Numbered from the stretch's first letter, positions 1 through 8,519 are shown. The stretch: DNA of 64,000 bases from Terrimesophilobacter mesophilus (GCF_014200375.1 NZ_JACHBP010000001.1:1-64000), one strand, 5' to 3'. Notes: a model not told the origin generated them from the sequence alone. Numbers and translations: made by a program.

Positions 1-1
1 C

Positions 2-502
2 ATCGGCCACCGCGCGGAGGGAGACCGTTGGCGTCGTGAAGAGCTCACCGTCAACTACCGCACCCCCTCGCAGATCGCCGCAGCCGCGGAGTCGATGGCG
101 ATCGCGCACGGCCTGCCGGTCACGAAATCCGTGGCGGTGCGGGAGAGCGAATGGCCGATCGACACCGTCGCGGATGTCGTCGACGCGGTTCGACTGGCCC
201 AGGAGACCCGCGGGACCGTGGCCGTGATCGCGACCGACGACCGTGCGCCCGTTCTGCTGGATACACTCGACAGCGCATTCCCCGGCGAAGTGGGGATCGG
301 AGCGGAGGGGCTGGACTCCGCGATCACCGTCCTCGGAGCACACGACGCCAAGGGCCTCGAGTTCGACGCCGTCGTCATCGTCGATCCTGCGGCGATCGTC
401 CACGCGACAGAGCGCGGTGCCGCGGCGTTGTTCGTGGCGATGACCCGGCCCACTCAGCGTCTGGTGTTCGCGGATGCCGAGGTCCTGCCGGCCGGCCTCT
501 AG
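2..502 (+). CDS. UvrD/HelR-like superfamily 1 helicase, C-terminal part (5' truncated by window edge)
   Basis: The reading frame is open from the first bases, so about 166 C-terminal residues of a longer protein are present. Helicase motifs are visible in order: LTVNYRTP (motif IV region), AKGLEFDAVVIVDP (motif V) and ALFVAMTRPTQRLVF (motif VI with its arginine). This pattern fits UvrD/Rep-type ATPases, and the slightly degenerate motif VI (MTRPTQ for the usual LTRA) is like actinobacterial HelR/HelD proteins, which act on stalled RNA polymerase. The N-terminal Walker A region lies outside the window, so HelR cannot be separated from a DNA helicase. The stop codon shares a CTAG palindrome with the stop of the next, convergent gene. 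Confidence 0.8.
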   Translation: MGHRAEGDRWRREELTVNYRTPSQIAAAAESMAIAHGLPVTKSVAVRESEWPIDTVADVVDAVRLAQETRGTVAVIATDDRAPVLLDTLDSAFPGEVGIGAEGLDSAITVLGAHDAKGLEFDAVVIVDPAAIVHATERGAAALFVAMTRPTQRLVFADAEVLPAGL

Positions 503-1551
503 AGCCTGGAGAACAGCGGCGCGAAGTTCGCGATCCAGATGACGGCGATCGCGGCGACCAGGAGAACGCCCGCGATCGGCAATCCACGCTGCAGTCGCCT
601 GCCGGGCCCGGCGACCACGTTGTGCGACATCCGCGCTGTCAACGGGGACGACGCGGGCGTGCTGTCGCCGACCCTCGAGTCCGCATAGCGCTCCGTGCGG
701 TCGAGTGTTCTCGTGCCCACGGTGTCCACGATCCTGAAGATGCGCGCAAGCGTCGCCGGCTCCGCCAGGTCGAACGGCGATTCGGAGTAGAGGAACATCC
801 AGTCGTCGACGATCTCCACATCGAGCGTGGCCGCCTCGTCGACGAGACGCGCCATGAGGTCCGGTGTGAACACGTAGAGCGCATCCGCCTCGTACTCCCT
901 GGGGCAGTACAGCGTGAAATAGCGATCGAAATCGCCTTCCAGGCTGAGCTTCTGGTCGCGGGAGAACGTCACAGGAAGGTTGGTTCCCAGGAAGTTGTTC
1001 GAGGTCGCGTCCAGGACCATCTGCGGAAGCATCCGATCCAGGCGGATGGCGATGTAACCCCAATTGTGGACCTTGCGGTTCTTCCCGGAGCCCGTCGTGT
1101 ATCGAAGATCTCCCACGTCGACCGTCGGCTTCGTGGCACGGGACAACCGTTCGGGGATGCTTCTGGCCGACCCGATCCCGAAGATCGCACCGGGGTAGTC
1201 GGGAACTCCCGCATTCACCGAATAGGCGAAGCCATTGGCCGCGGCGAATCGGCTCATCCGCACGAGGCGGATCGACAACGCCCGCCGGGTGATGAAGAAG
1301 AGCGCAACGACCGCCGCGGCGGCGATCGCGACCACGATGAGGATGGCCGGCGACGGCCCAGAGTCGGTAACGACGCTGGAGACCGCGGACATGACGAAGC
1401 TCACCATGAGCCCACCGACGACGAGGATCACGACCGCGGCGATGATCGTGGGAATGAGGGATGTCGGCGCCGGTCCTCCGGCCGCCCGGTGCTCACGGAT
1501 GTCCTGAGTCGTCACGGAGGCGTTGAGCGCCGAGAAATCGAGCGTGGTCAC
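499..1551 (-). CDS. Membrane protein of unknown function, 350 aa
   Basis: I do not recognise a named family. The protein has two adjacent hydrophobic segments at about residues 33-62 and 68-90, then a long soluble region of about 230 residues rich in aromatic and charged residues, and a third hydrophobic segment near the C-terminus (about 323-345). This layout suggests an inner-membrane protein with a large soluble domain. Its start is a clear ATG with several potential downstream alternatives. It converges with the helicase gene with a 4-base overlap of stop codons (CTAG) and is divergent from the acyl-CoA dehydrogenase gene 72 bases away. Confidence 0.75.
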   Translation of the reverse strand: MTTLDFSALNASVTTQDIREHRAAGGPAPTSLIPTIIAAVVILVVGGLMVSFVMSAVSSVVTDSGPSPAILIVVAIAAAAVVALFFITRRALSIRLVRMSRFAAANGFAYSVNAGVPDYPGAIFGIGSARSIPERLSRATKPTVDVGDLRYTTGSGKNRKVHNWGYIAIRLDRMLPQMVLDATSNNFLGTNLPVTFSRDQKLSLEGDFDRYFTLYCPREYEADALYVFTPDLMARLVDEAATLDVEIVDDWMFLYSESPFDLAEPATLARIFRIVDTVGTRTLDRTERYADSRVGDSTPASSPLTARMSHNVVAGPGRRLQRGLPIAGVLLVAAIAVIWIANFAPLFSRL

Positions 1552-1623
1552 CGAACCACCTTACGGCGGGCGCAGGGCGGATCCGCGCAGCGGCGGCCCT
1601 GCACCCCGTGAGACTCTAGAGGG

Positions 1624-2769
1624 GTGAGCATTCTGAGCGAATCGCTGCTGCAGTCCATCCACGACCGCGCGGCCGGATACGACCGTGACAATGCATTCGT
1701 CGCCGAGGATCTCGCAGAGCTTCGCTCGAGCGGATACCTCACCGCGCTGGTTCCGACGAGCATGGGCGGACTCGGGCTGTCCCTCCAGGACGTGGTCCAC
1801 GAGCAGATGAACCTCGCGGCGGCTGCTCCGGCGACGGCACTCGCGGTCAACATGCATCTCGTCTGGACGGGTGTTGCGAAGACCATGCTGGATCGGGGCG
1901 ATGACGCGCTCGAGTTCGTGCTGCGCGAAGCCGCGGAGGGGGAGTTGTTCGCCCTGGCCATCAGTGAGGCGGGCAACGACCTGGTCCTGTTCGGAAGCGC
2001 CACGGACGCTGCTCCTGTGCCGGACGGCGGGTACGAGTTCACCGGGACGAAGATCTTCACGAGCCTGTCCCCGGCCTGGACTCGGCTCGGACTCTTCGGC
2101 CTCGACACGACATCGCCCGATGCGCCCAAACTCGTTCACGCCGTCGTGGCGCGGGACGCGGCCGGCATCACCATCCTCGACGACTGGGACACCCTGGGGA
2201 TGCGCGCGTCCCAGAGCAGCAGCACGCGGCTCGAGGGGGTGCGTGCTGAACCTCAGCGCGTCTTCCGTCGCCTCGACCCCGGCCCGAGCCCGGATCTGCT
2301 GATCTTCTCGATCTTCTCGAACTTCGAGACGCTCTTGTCGGCCGTATACACGGGGATCGCCAGGCGCGCACTCGAACTCGGCGTCGAGAACGCGATGCGG
2401 CGCAAGTCCGCGAAGAACGCCGGTGAAGCGAAGTCCCTCGACCCGGACATCCGGTGGAAGCTCGCGGACGCGGCCATCGCGTACGACGCGATCCTGCCGC
2501 AGTTGGATGCCGTGGCGGCGGACATCGACGCAGGAGTCGACCGCGGGGACCAGTGGTTCCGAGCTCTCGTCGGCCTGAAGCTGCGCGCGACCGATACCGC
2601 GAAGTTCGTGGTGGACCAGGCGATTCGGGTCTCCGGAGGTGGGAGCTACTTCTCCGGAAACGAATTGGGCCGCCTCTACCGCGACGTGCTGGCGGGCGGC
2701 TTCCATCCGAGCAATGAGGATTCGGCCCACGCGACGGTGGCGAGCGCGTTGCTCGGTCCGCTGCCCTGA
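1624..2769 (+). CDS. Acyl-CoA dehydrogenase family flavoprotein
   Basis: A 381-residue protein with the acyl-CoA dehydrogenase layout: an N-terminal helical domain (about 1-110), a central beta domain with AISEAGND (the flavin-contacting segment) and FTGTKIFTS (about 120-220), and a C-terminal four-helix domain ending in LYRDVLAGGFHP. Family members take two electrons from acyl-CoA substrates with FAD, while some relatives are FMN-dependent monooxygenases. Lacking a clear catalytic glutamate by eye, I cannot assign a substrate. The start is GTG; a purine-rich AGAGGGG lies directly against it, so a leaderless message or a slightly later start is possible. It stands alone and is followed by a strong hairpin. 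Confidence 0.85.
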   Translation: MSILSESLLQSIHDRAAGYDRDNAFVAEDLAELRSSGYLTALVPTSMGGLGLSLQDVVHEQMNLAAAAPATALAVNMHLVWTGVAKTMLDRGDDALEFVLREAAEGELFALAISEAGNDLVLFGSATDAAPVPDGGYEFTGTKIFTSLSPAWTRLGLFGLDTTSPDAPKLVHAVVARDAAGITILDDWDTLGMRASQSSSTRLEGVRAEPQRVFRRLDPGPSPDLLIFSIFSNFETLLSAVYTGIARRALELGVENAMRRKSAKNAGEAKSLDPDIRWKLADAAIAYDAILPQLDAVAADIDAGVDRGDQWFRALVGLKLRATDTAKFVVDQAIRVSGGGSYFSGNELGRLYRDVLAGGFHPSNEDSAHATVASALLGPLP

Positions 2770-2787
2770 CGGCGGTCCGCCGGACAG

Positions 2788-2835
2788 ACTCATCGCCCGG
2801 TGCGGCACTGAGTGCGGCTCTTCCGGGCGATGAGT
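2788..2835 (+). terminator. 13-bp perfect inverted repeat after the acyl-CoA dehydrogenase gene
   Basis: ACTCATCGCCCGG at 2788-2800 is exactly complementary to CCGGGCGATGAGT at 2823-2835, with a 22-base loop. It begins 19 bases after the stop codon and is followed by TGTTCTTCCTCC rather than a pure T-run. It could be an intrinsic-like terminator or an mRNA 3'-end stabiliser. As an exact 13-bp repeat it could also be a protein-binding site upstream of the NERD-like gene. Confidence 0.5.
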
Positions 2836-3030
2836 TGTTCTTCCTCCAGACTGCGCCCAAATCCGCCGAAGTGCAACCCCATTTTTCCTCTGTCCCCGAA
2901 CTCGCGGGCGGTTCTGCCCCCGGAATGGCCACATCCGAAAGGGGGGTCTCGATCCGAGTGAGGAATCGGTAACGTCGAAACGGTGGCGCCAGGGTCGGGA
3001 TCAGGTGCCGATTCGAGGTCGACACAGCCG

Positions 3031-3885
3031 ATGTCGACACACACGAACTTGATCGACGAGGGGGACGCGGCGTTGAAGAACGACGCACTGGCCACGCACG
3101 TGCAGAACATCACTCGAGCTCCATCCAGCGTGTGCGAGTTCGTCGACGAGATCGACGTTGCTCCACCGCAGCGGTTTCTCGCGCGCCTCTTCGGTCGCAA
3201 TCCGATCCCGCCCGGGCTCCGCACGGCGTATCGCGAGGCCAGCGGCGATGTCGCGGTCATGGATGCTCTCGCGCAACTCGGGGGAGAGTGGATGGTGCTC
3301 CGCTCCGTGCCGGCTGGCGCCGACGCCCACGAGGTCGCCCATCTCGTGATCGGGCCGGCCGGCGTTTTCTCCATCGCCATTCGCCATCACCCCGGCGGTG
3401 TGATCTGGATCGACGGGAAGGTCTTCCTCGTCGACGGAGAACGGGTCTCACACGTGCGGGACTCCGAGTGGGAAGCGGTGCGCGTCACCCAGTTGCTGTC
3501 GGATGCGGTCGGCGTCCGGGTGGCCGTGACGCCGTGCGTCGTCGTCGTCGGGGCGCGCAGCCTCACGGTGGCCAGGCCTCCTCGTCGAGTCGCCGTTCTC
3601 ACTCCCCGGGACGTGAGGGCATGGCTGAAGAGCATGCCGAGGGTCAATTCGCAGGAGGATCTCAAGGCGTTTCGGGTCGCAGCATCCGGGCAGCCGGACT
3701 GGAACGACGCCGAGTCACCGTCGCTGGAGTTCGCGCAGGATATCGAACGATTCCGGCGCGCGCAGTCTGCGGTCAGTCAGGCCAGGCATCTCCGGCTCAC
3801 CTGGGTCACCGGGGTCCTGGTGCTCGGGTGGCTCATCGCCGTTGTGGGGCTCGGTGGAGTGACCACGAGCCTCCTCTTCAACTAG
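3031..3885 (+). CDS. NERD-like (nuclease-related domain) protein with C-terminal membrane anchor
   Basis: About 284 residues from the ATG at 3031. The core at about residues 60-170 resembles the NERD fold seen in many actinobacterial proteins: a glycine-containing strand at GEWMVLRSVPAG, a hydrophobic HLVIGPAGVFSI segment, then WIDGKVFLVDG and a conserved helix region. One transmembrane helix lies near the C-terminus (about 255-278). NERD domains are related to restriction-like nucleases, but the catalytic residues are not obvious here, so activity is unproven. A GAGGT lies 11 bases upstream of the chosen start. A GTG at 2983 would add 16 low-complexity residues. The gene follows a 13-bp hairpin. 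Confidence 0.6.
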   Translation: MSTHTNLIDEGDAALKNDALATHVQNITRAPSSVCEFVDEIDVAPPQRFLARLFGRNPIPPGLRTAYREASGDVAVMDALAQLGGEWMVLRSVPAGADAHEVAHLVIGPAGVFSIAIRHHPGGVIWIDGKVFLVDGERVSHVRDSEWEAVRVTQLLSDAVGVRVAVTPCVVVVGARSLTVARPPRRVAVLTPRDVRAWLKSMPRVNSQEDLKAFRVAASGQPDWNDAESPSLEFAQDIERFRRAQSAVSQARHLRLTWVTGVLVLGWLIAVVGLGGVTTSLLFN

Positions 3886-3901
3886 GAGCGGCCCCGAAGG
3901 C

Positions 3902-4237
3902 TCAGTGAGTCAGAAGCGAGACGATCCCGACGGCGGCAACGGATGCCGCCGCCAGAAAAGCGATGAGCCCGCCGATGAGCAGAAGGCGGGACTGGTCCAT
4001 CCGCTGCATGGTGGTCGAGCTGTTCTTCTCATCGAGTCGGTCACGGGCTTCGGAGAGTGTCCGGAAGGAGCCGACCTTGCGGCCGCGCCTGTCGGTCGCG
4101 AGGTACTTCCCGCGTGGGGTGCGGTCGATCGCGCCGGCGACTTCGCCGTCATATTCTGCGACCCAGCGGGTCGGGAGGATGGGAACCCACTTCGGGTCCT
4201 CGTAGGGCACGATTGCCTTGTCGGTGATGGTGGTCAT
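3902..4237 (-). CDS. Small single-pass membrane protein, 111 aa
   Basis: No family is recognised. The first ~70 residues are soluble, with a WVAEYDGEVAGAIDRT segment and a basic patch (DRRGRKVGSF). The C-terminal ~25 residues form one hydrophobic helix ending SLLTH. The chosen ATG at 4237 has GCAGGTGAG immediately upstream as a ribosome-binding site. A longer frame to 4534 exists, but its extra residues look like translated non-coding DNA (Arg/Pro/Ser-rich). A reverse-complement frame of similar size exists on the plus strand, but its composition is poorer. The gene converges with the NERD-like gene and is divergent from cspA. Confidence 0.6.
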   Translation of the reverse strand: MTTITDKAIVPYEDPKWVPILPTRWVAEYDGEVAGAIDRTPRGKYLATDRRGRKVGSFRTLSEARDRLDEKNSSTTMQRMDQSRLLLIGGLIAFLAAASVAAVGIVSLLTH

Positions 4238-4690
4238 CTCACCTGCCTTTCTGGCCCATCCGATGTGGATGTCCATATTCAGGTCCGACGCGAACGCTCT
4301 GAGTTGATGCTCTGGGCCTGATTCCCGTGGGTGAACACGAGCTGTCCGCGGCGACCGGACGAGTATACCGGCCGAAACTGGCCGAATCCGGCAGCGCCGA
4401 CCCACTTTCAGCGAACTTCGAGGCTCGATTCGCGATCCGGGGGAGCGGAATCCCCGCGAGGCCTGACCACATTTCGGTAAGTAACAATTCGAACCGACCT
4501 TGTGCATTCTCTGTATCTCCGTGGGGAAGTGCACTACTGTCTATATCGCAGTTGCAGTACCTCGCACATCTTGATTGCCAGGGAGCCAGTGATGGCGATC
4601 TGATCCTTTCGGGAGCGGACGATGAACACCGCGACGTGCGGCCTCGAAGGTCGGGGCCGCCGAGCAGGACTCCTGAAGGAGAAGAAGAAA
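4238..4690. other. 453-bp non-coding region: upstream region and probable long leader of cspA
   Basis: No convincing gene lies here. The sequence is less GC-rich near 4480-4570, where CTATAT (4541-4546) is a possible -10 element for cspA, with no good -35 partner. Near 4369-4384 the arms CGGCC and GGCCG form a small inverted repeat around GAAACT. If transcription starts near 4550, the cspA leader would be about 135 bases, a length usual for cold-shock mRNAs whose leaders refold at low temperature. An in-frame ATG at 4622 would give an N-terminal extension unlike the family and is rejected. Confidence 0.4.
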
Positions 4691-4894
4691 ATGGCAGTAG
4701 GCACCGTTAAGTGGTTCAACGCGGAAAAGGGCTTTGGATTCATCGCCCCCGAGGACGGAAGTCCCGACGTGTTCGCCCACTACTCGGCAATCGCCGGTAG
4801 CGGCTACAAGTCGCTCGACGAGAACCAGAAGGTCGAGTTCGACCTCGCACAGGGTCCCAAGGGCCCGCAGGCGGAGAACATCCGCCCGCTGTAG
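4691..4894 (+). CDS. cspA: Cold shock protein CspA family
   Basis: A 67-residue single OB-fold protein that binds single-stranded RNA and DNA and melts mRNA structure in the cold. Both RNA-binding motifs are present: RNP1 as [10 protein letters not shown] (about residues 15-24) and RNP2 as DVFAHYSAI (about 28-36). Length and ends ([14 protein letters not shown] to the C-terminus) match the family closely. The start is fixed by AAGGAG seven bases upstream of the ATG. The gene is monocistronic, with a long leader upstream and a strong intrinsic terminator ten bases after the stop codon. Confidence 0.97.
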   Translation: MAVGTVKWFNAEKGFGFIAPEDGSPDVFAHYSAIAGSGYKSLDENQKVEFDLAQGPKGPQAENIRPL

Positions 4895-4904
4895 TCACAG
4901 CTTG

Positions 4905-4943
4905 AGCCGGCCCCGCGTCTTCGGATGCGGGGCCGGCTTTTTT
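4905..4943 (+). terminator. Intrinsic terminator of cspA
   Basis: AGCCGGCCCCGC at 4905-4916 pairs with GCGGGGCCGGCT at 4927-4938 across a 10-base loop, and a run of six T follows directly (4938-4943). It lies ten bases after the cspA stop. It is the only textbook rho-independent terminator I found in the window. Confidence 0.92.
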
Positions 4944-5077
4944 GTTGCGACGACGGACCGGGCCGTGTGCGTCCCTGCGGCGCGATTGCGCCCGTTCGTC
5001 CGGGCGCAATCGCGCCAAACGGGAACAGTGGTGTGTCCTGACCGGTTACTGTCAGTGACCTCGACAAGGATGGAACG

Positions 5078-5917
5078 ATGACCGACACCGCCACCACGAC
5101 CCCAGACGCCCACAGTCCAGAAGGGCAGTTCGCGACCTTCCGCGAGCGTCGCGAACAGGCCGTTGTGCAGCCGAAGGGCAACCTCGCGCTCGTCAACACG
5201 CAATGGATCGACTCCGAGCAGACCGTGTGGAATGCGCCGGGGACCTGGGCGCCACTGCCCGCAGGCGAGTCCGGGTTGCAGCTGACGGCGAGTGCTTCCG
5301 ATGGCATCCGCCTGAATGGCGAGGTCGTCGACGGCACGGTCATCGTCAGGGGCAAGGATTCCGATGAACCGGGCGACATCGTGTTCAGCGACACCGTGAC
5401 GGGCTTCGTGATCGCCGGCGCGACGGGTGGCTACGCGCTGCGGGTGTGGGATGCCGATTCGGATGCCATCCAGAACTTCGGCGGCATCGACGCCTACCCC
5501 TACAACCCCGACTGGGTCGTCGAGGCGAAGTTCACCGAACTTCCCGGTGCCACGATGCCGTTCGAGCACACGAGGGACGAAGGCAGGACGCGGGAGGTCG
5601 AACTTCCTGGCGAGATCTCGTTCAGCAAGGACGGCGTCGACTACTCGCTCGCGGCGATCGAGTCCGGGCGCGCACTGCAGATCGTGTTCTCCGACGCGAC
5701 GAGCGGGGTCGACACCTACAGCGTCGGCCGGTTCCTGTACGTTGCTCCGGATGCCTCCGGTCGCGTCACGCTGGACTTCAACCGCGCTGTGCTGCCACCG
5801 TGCGGCTTCTCGTATGCCTTCAACTGCCCCATGCCCCCGATGCAGAACCGATTCGCCGTTCCCATCGAGGCGGGCGAGAAGAACGTGCTCGCGAAGGACG
5901 GGTCGCTCCTGCACTGA
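5078..5917 (+). CDS. DUF1684 family protein
   Basis: A 279-residue soluble protein whose second half carries the DUF1684 signature: GRFLYV near residue 221, VTLDFNRAVLPPCGFS near 235-250, then CPMPP and NRFAVPIEAGEK near the end. DUF1684 proteins are widespread in actinobacteria and proteobacteria; no activity is established to my knowledge. There is no signal peptide or membrane segment. The ATG start lies after a gap of 183 bases from cspA that includes its terminator, so the gene has its own promoter. The polymerase gene follows 41 bases downstream and may be cotranscribed. Confidence 0.85.
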   Translation: MTDTATTTPDAHSPEGQFATFRERREQAVVQPKGNLALVNTQWIDSEQTVWNAPGTWAPLPAGESGLQLTASASDGIRLNGEVVDGTVIVRGKDSDEPGDIVFSDTVTGFVIAGATGGYALRVWDADSDAIQNFGGIDAYPYNPDWVVEAKFTELPGATMPFEHTRDEGRTREVELPGEISFSKDGVDYSLAAIESGRALQIVFSDATSGVDTYSVGRFLYVAPDASGRVTLDFNRAVLPPCGFSYAFNCPMPPMQNRFAVPIEAGEKNVLAKDGSLLH

Positions 5918-5958
5918 AGGGGCGCCCGGATGTCCCGGGCACCGGGCAGACTGGTCAC

Positions 5959-7680
5959 GTGTTCATCGCCCTGGCCTCGCACCCCGACGGCGTCCTTCTC
6001 TCGCCGCTCGACGATGCCGGGGAACCAGCGGGCGAGGCGACCGTCCTGGCACGCGCCGCTATGCCCGCCGAGGTCGCGCGCCGCGAGTTCACGGCTGCTG
6101 CTGCCGATCGTCCCCGCTGGGTCTGGGACGACACGACCACCTGGTACCCGCTTCTCCTGTCCGCGGGTGTTCGCGTCGAGCGCTGCGTCGACCTGAGGCT
6201 CTCGCACGCGATCCTGCGCAACTCGGAGCTGACGGCCCGGACCGCGCTTGCGCGCGCGGCTCGGAACGGCTGGGACGAGCCGACACCCGAGGACCGGGCG
6301 CACAGGCGGGAGGGTCACCGCGCGGCCAGCGATGGGCTGTTCGAACTGGAGCCGGACGCCGGAAGCGCAAGTGCCGTCGGGCCGCCCGACCCGGTCGCCG
6401 AGTTCCGGTTGCAGCGGGAAGCTGTCGCGGCATCCGCCGACCCCGCGCGCATCGGCCTGCTGCTCGCCGCCGAGTCGGCGGGCGCACTCGTCGCCGCTGA
6501 GATGCAGTTCGCTGGGTTGCCGTGGCGCGCCGAGTTGCACGACCAGTTGCTCACCGAGTTGCTCGGCCCCCGCCCCAAACCCGGTGAGCGCCCGGCGAAG
6601 CTCACCGCCGTTCTCGAACGCGTGCGCGATGCCCTCGACGCGCCCGAGCTCAACCCGGATTCCCCGGTCGAGCTCGTGAAGACCCTTCAGCGCGCGGGGC
6701 TCATGATCACTTCGACCCGGTCCTGGGACATCAAGAAGCTGCGGCATCCGGTCGTCGAGCCGTTGCTCGAATACAAGAAGCTCGCACGGCTGCTGAGCGC
6801 GAACGGTTGGCACTGGCTCGACGCGAACGTGCGCGACGGCCGGTTCCGTCCCGACTACGTGGTGGGCGGTGTCGTGACTGGGCGCTGGGCGAGCAAGGGC
6901 GGCGGAGGCGCGTTGCAGCTGCCGAAACAGGTGCGTGGTGCGGTCGTCGCCGATCCGGGTTTCAAACTCGTCGTCGCGGACGCCTCCCAGCTCGAGCCGC
7001 GCATCCTCGCCGCGCTCTCCGGCGACGCCGCGATGGCCGAGGCCGGCCGCGCGAAGGACATGTATGCGGCGATCGTGGCGCGCGGCGCGGTGAAGACCCG
7101 GGATCACGCGAAGGTCGCGATGCTCGGCGCGATGTACGGCGCGACGACGGGCGAGAGCGGGCGGCTTATGCCCGCGCTCGCGAAGGCGTATCCTCGCGCG
7201 ATCGGGCTCGTCGAGAGCGCGGCGCGGGCGGGGGAGCGCGGCGAGGTCGTGACGACGCGGCTCGGACGAAGTTCGCCCAGACCCGGTGCGAACTGGCGCG
7301 AACTGCAGGCCGCGGCCTATGGAGAGAGTTCGACGGATGCCGACGCGAGCAAGGCGCGGGGCCAGGCGCGCTCCTGGGGCCGGTTCACGCGCAACTTCGT
7401 CGTACAGGGGACGGCGGCCGAGTGGGCGCTGTGCTGGATGGCGACGCTGCGTGGCGCGTTGCATGAACTCGGTGGCTCGGCCTGGCTCACGGACGCCCCG
7501 CACCTCGTGTTCTTCCTCCACGACGAGCTCGTCGTGCATTCGCCTGCGGCGATGACGGATGCCGTGGTCGCCGCGATCGAGTCCGCCGCGGTCGAGGCGG
7601 GTCGCCTGCTCTTCGGTGCCACCCCGGTCGAATTCCCCCTGAGCATCGCCGTCGTGGACAGCTACGCCGACGCGAAGTAG
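5959..7680 (+). CDS. Bifunctional 3'-5' exonuclease/DNA polymerase-like protein (Pol I family A)
   Basis: A 573-residue protein with family A polymerase motifs in the second half: motif A as VVADASQLEPRILAALSGD (about 335-353), motif B as TRDHAKVAMLGAMYG (about 378-392) and motif C as FFLHDELVVHS (about 516-526). The metal-binding aspartates (D in VVADAS; HDE) are kept. The N-terminal ~190 residues sit where the 3'-5' exonuclease domain lies, but the usual DxE exonuclease motif is not evident, so proofreading is doubtful. This short polymerase is distinct from the ~900-residue replicative-repair PolA and occurs alongside it in many actinobacteria. The start is taken as GTG 5959; the upstream open frame overlaps DUF1684 and looks spurious. 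Confidence 0.85.
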   Translation: MFIALASHPDGVLLSPLDDAGEPAGEATVLARAAMPAEVARREFTAAAADRPRWVWDDTTTWYPLLLSAGVRVERCVDLRLSHAILRNSELTARTALARAARNGWDEPTPEDRAHRREGHRAASDGLFELEPDAGSASAVGPPDPVAEFRLQREAVAASADPARIGLLLAAESAGALVAAEMQFAGLPWRAELHDQLLTELLGPRPKPGERPAKLTAVLERVRDALDAPELNPDSPVELVKTLQRAGLMITSTRSWDIKKLRHPVVEPLLEYKKLARLLSANGWHWLDANVRDGRFRPDYVVGGVVTGRWASKGGGGALQLPKQVRGAVVADPGFKLVVADASQLEPRILAALSGDAAMAEAGRAKDMYAAIVARGAVKTRDHAKVAMLGAMYGATTGESGRLMPALAKAYPRAIGLVESAARAGERGEVVTTRLGRSSPRPGANWRELQAAAYGESSTDADASKARGQARSWGRFTRNFVVQGTAAEWALCWMATLRGALHELGGSAWLTDAPHLVFFLHDELVVHSPAAMTDAVVAAIESAAVEAGRLLFGATPVEFPLSIAVVDSYADAK

Positions 7681-7693
7681 CCGCCGGGTCCGC

Positions 7694-8311
7694 TCATCGG
7701 GCGACCACCTTCGCCGGACGACCGCGTTTGGGCACCTCGGTGCTGAGCGGCAGGGGAGAGGCGAGGCCGGCGGCGGATGCGCGAGCCAGTCTCGCCTCCG
7801 AATGGTCGAGCCAGCGCACCTCCGCCTCCGCCTGGAAGATCATCGAGTCCACGACGAGCAGCCAGGCGAGTTCCTCGGAGGACTCCGGGTCTCCCGAGGC
7901 GTTCTTCGTCTTCGTGAGTTCCTGCAGCGTGCGCAGCGTCGCGGTGCGCTGCACCTGGATGACCTGAGCGATATCCACGCCCGGCAGGGTCACGGCGATC
8001 GCAAGCTTGATCGCGAGCTCGTCACGCGTGGCAGCGGACCGCTCGACGGGGGAGCCGAGCCAGCCTGCCACCTCGGCGCTGCCGGCATCCGTGATGCGGT
8101 AGTAGATCTGGCCGGAGCTGTCGGGGTCCGACCCCTCGACGTCGGTCTTCTCGACGAGGCCGTCGCGCTCGAGCCGGTCGAGCGTGTTGTAGATCTGGCC
8201 GACGTTGAGCGGCCACGTCGAGCCGGTGCGTCGGTCGAACTCGCTGCGCAGCTGGTAGCCGTAGCACGGCCCCTGGTCGAGGATGGCGAGGAGGCTCTGG
8301 CGGACGGACAT
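7694..8311 (-). CDS. PadR family transcriptional regulator
   Basis: A 205-residue DNA-binding protein. Residues 1-75 form the PadR winged helix: MSVRQSLLAILDQGPCYGYQL followed by VGQIYNTLDRLERDGLVE and the beta-wing ending IYYRITDAG. Residues ~95-180 form the helical dimerisation part (Vir_act_alpha_C-like). PadR proteins are usually ligand-responsive repressors that often control their own gene and a nearby transporter or enzyme. The upstream region has a 12-bp palindrome and related half sites, so autoregulation is likely. The divergent DUF3145 gene is a second possible target. The 3' end nearly meets the polymerase gene (13 bases). Confidence 0.93.
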   Translation of the reverse strand: MSVRQSLLAILDQGPCYGYQLRSEFDRRTGSTWPLNVGQIYNTLDRLERDGLVEKTDVEGSDPDSSGQIYYRITDAGSAEVAGWLGSPVERSAATRDELAIKLAIAVTLPGVDIAQVIQVQRTATLRTLQELTKTKNASGDPESSEELAWLLVVDSMIFQAEAEVRWLDHSEARLARASAAGLASPLPLSTEVPKRGRPAKVVAR

Positions 8312-8334
8312 GGTGGCCTTTCGGTAAAGAATTA

Positions 8335-8375
8335 CCCGGTATGTATCAGCCGAGTATAGCTATACCGAGTATCTA
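8335..8375. promoter_or_regulatory. Palindromic operator-like site upstream of the padR gene
   Basis: GTATAGCTATAC at 8354-8365 is a perfect 12-bp palindrome. It is flanked by further half sites: CCGGTATGTATC at 8337-8348 and CCGAGTATC at 8365-8373. The cluster lies 24-64 bases before the padR start and about 145 bases before the DUF3145 start. Such AT-rich repeats in otherwise GC-rich DNA are typical of PadR operators and promoter elements. Which protein binds is inferred. Confidence 0.55.
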
Positions 8376-8519
8376 GAACACAAGGTCGCCCGCGTGTCGG
8401 GAATCACACACTTGTCATTTGCCAGCTTCGTCGGTCATAATGCAAGGGAAACTTCATACGTTACGAATCTCGTTCCACAGGTCGATGGGGAAGTCGCACC
8501 TAACGGAAATGGAGATATC

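Noticed and set aside
3905..4321. A 138-codon plus-strand frame opposite the small membrane protein gene
   Set aside because: It has no ribosome-binding site of quality and no recognisable features, while the minus-strand frame has a helix and a good start.
4622..4690. Upstream ATG giving a longer CspA
   Set aside because: It adds a tail unlike any cold shock protein, and the AAGGAG site is correctly placed for the ATG at 4691.
5716..7539. A 607-codon frame opposite the Pol I-like gene
   Set aside because: The polymerase motifs on the plus strand are clear; the opposite product has no domain.
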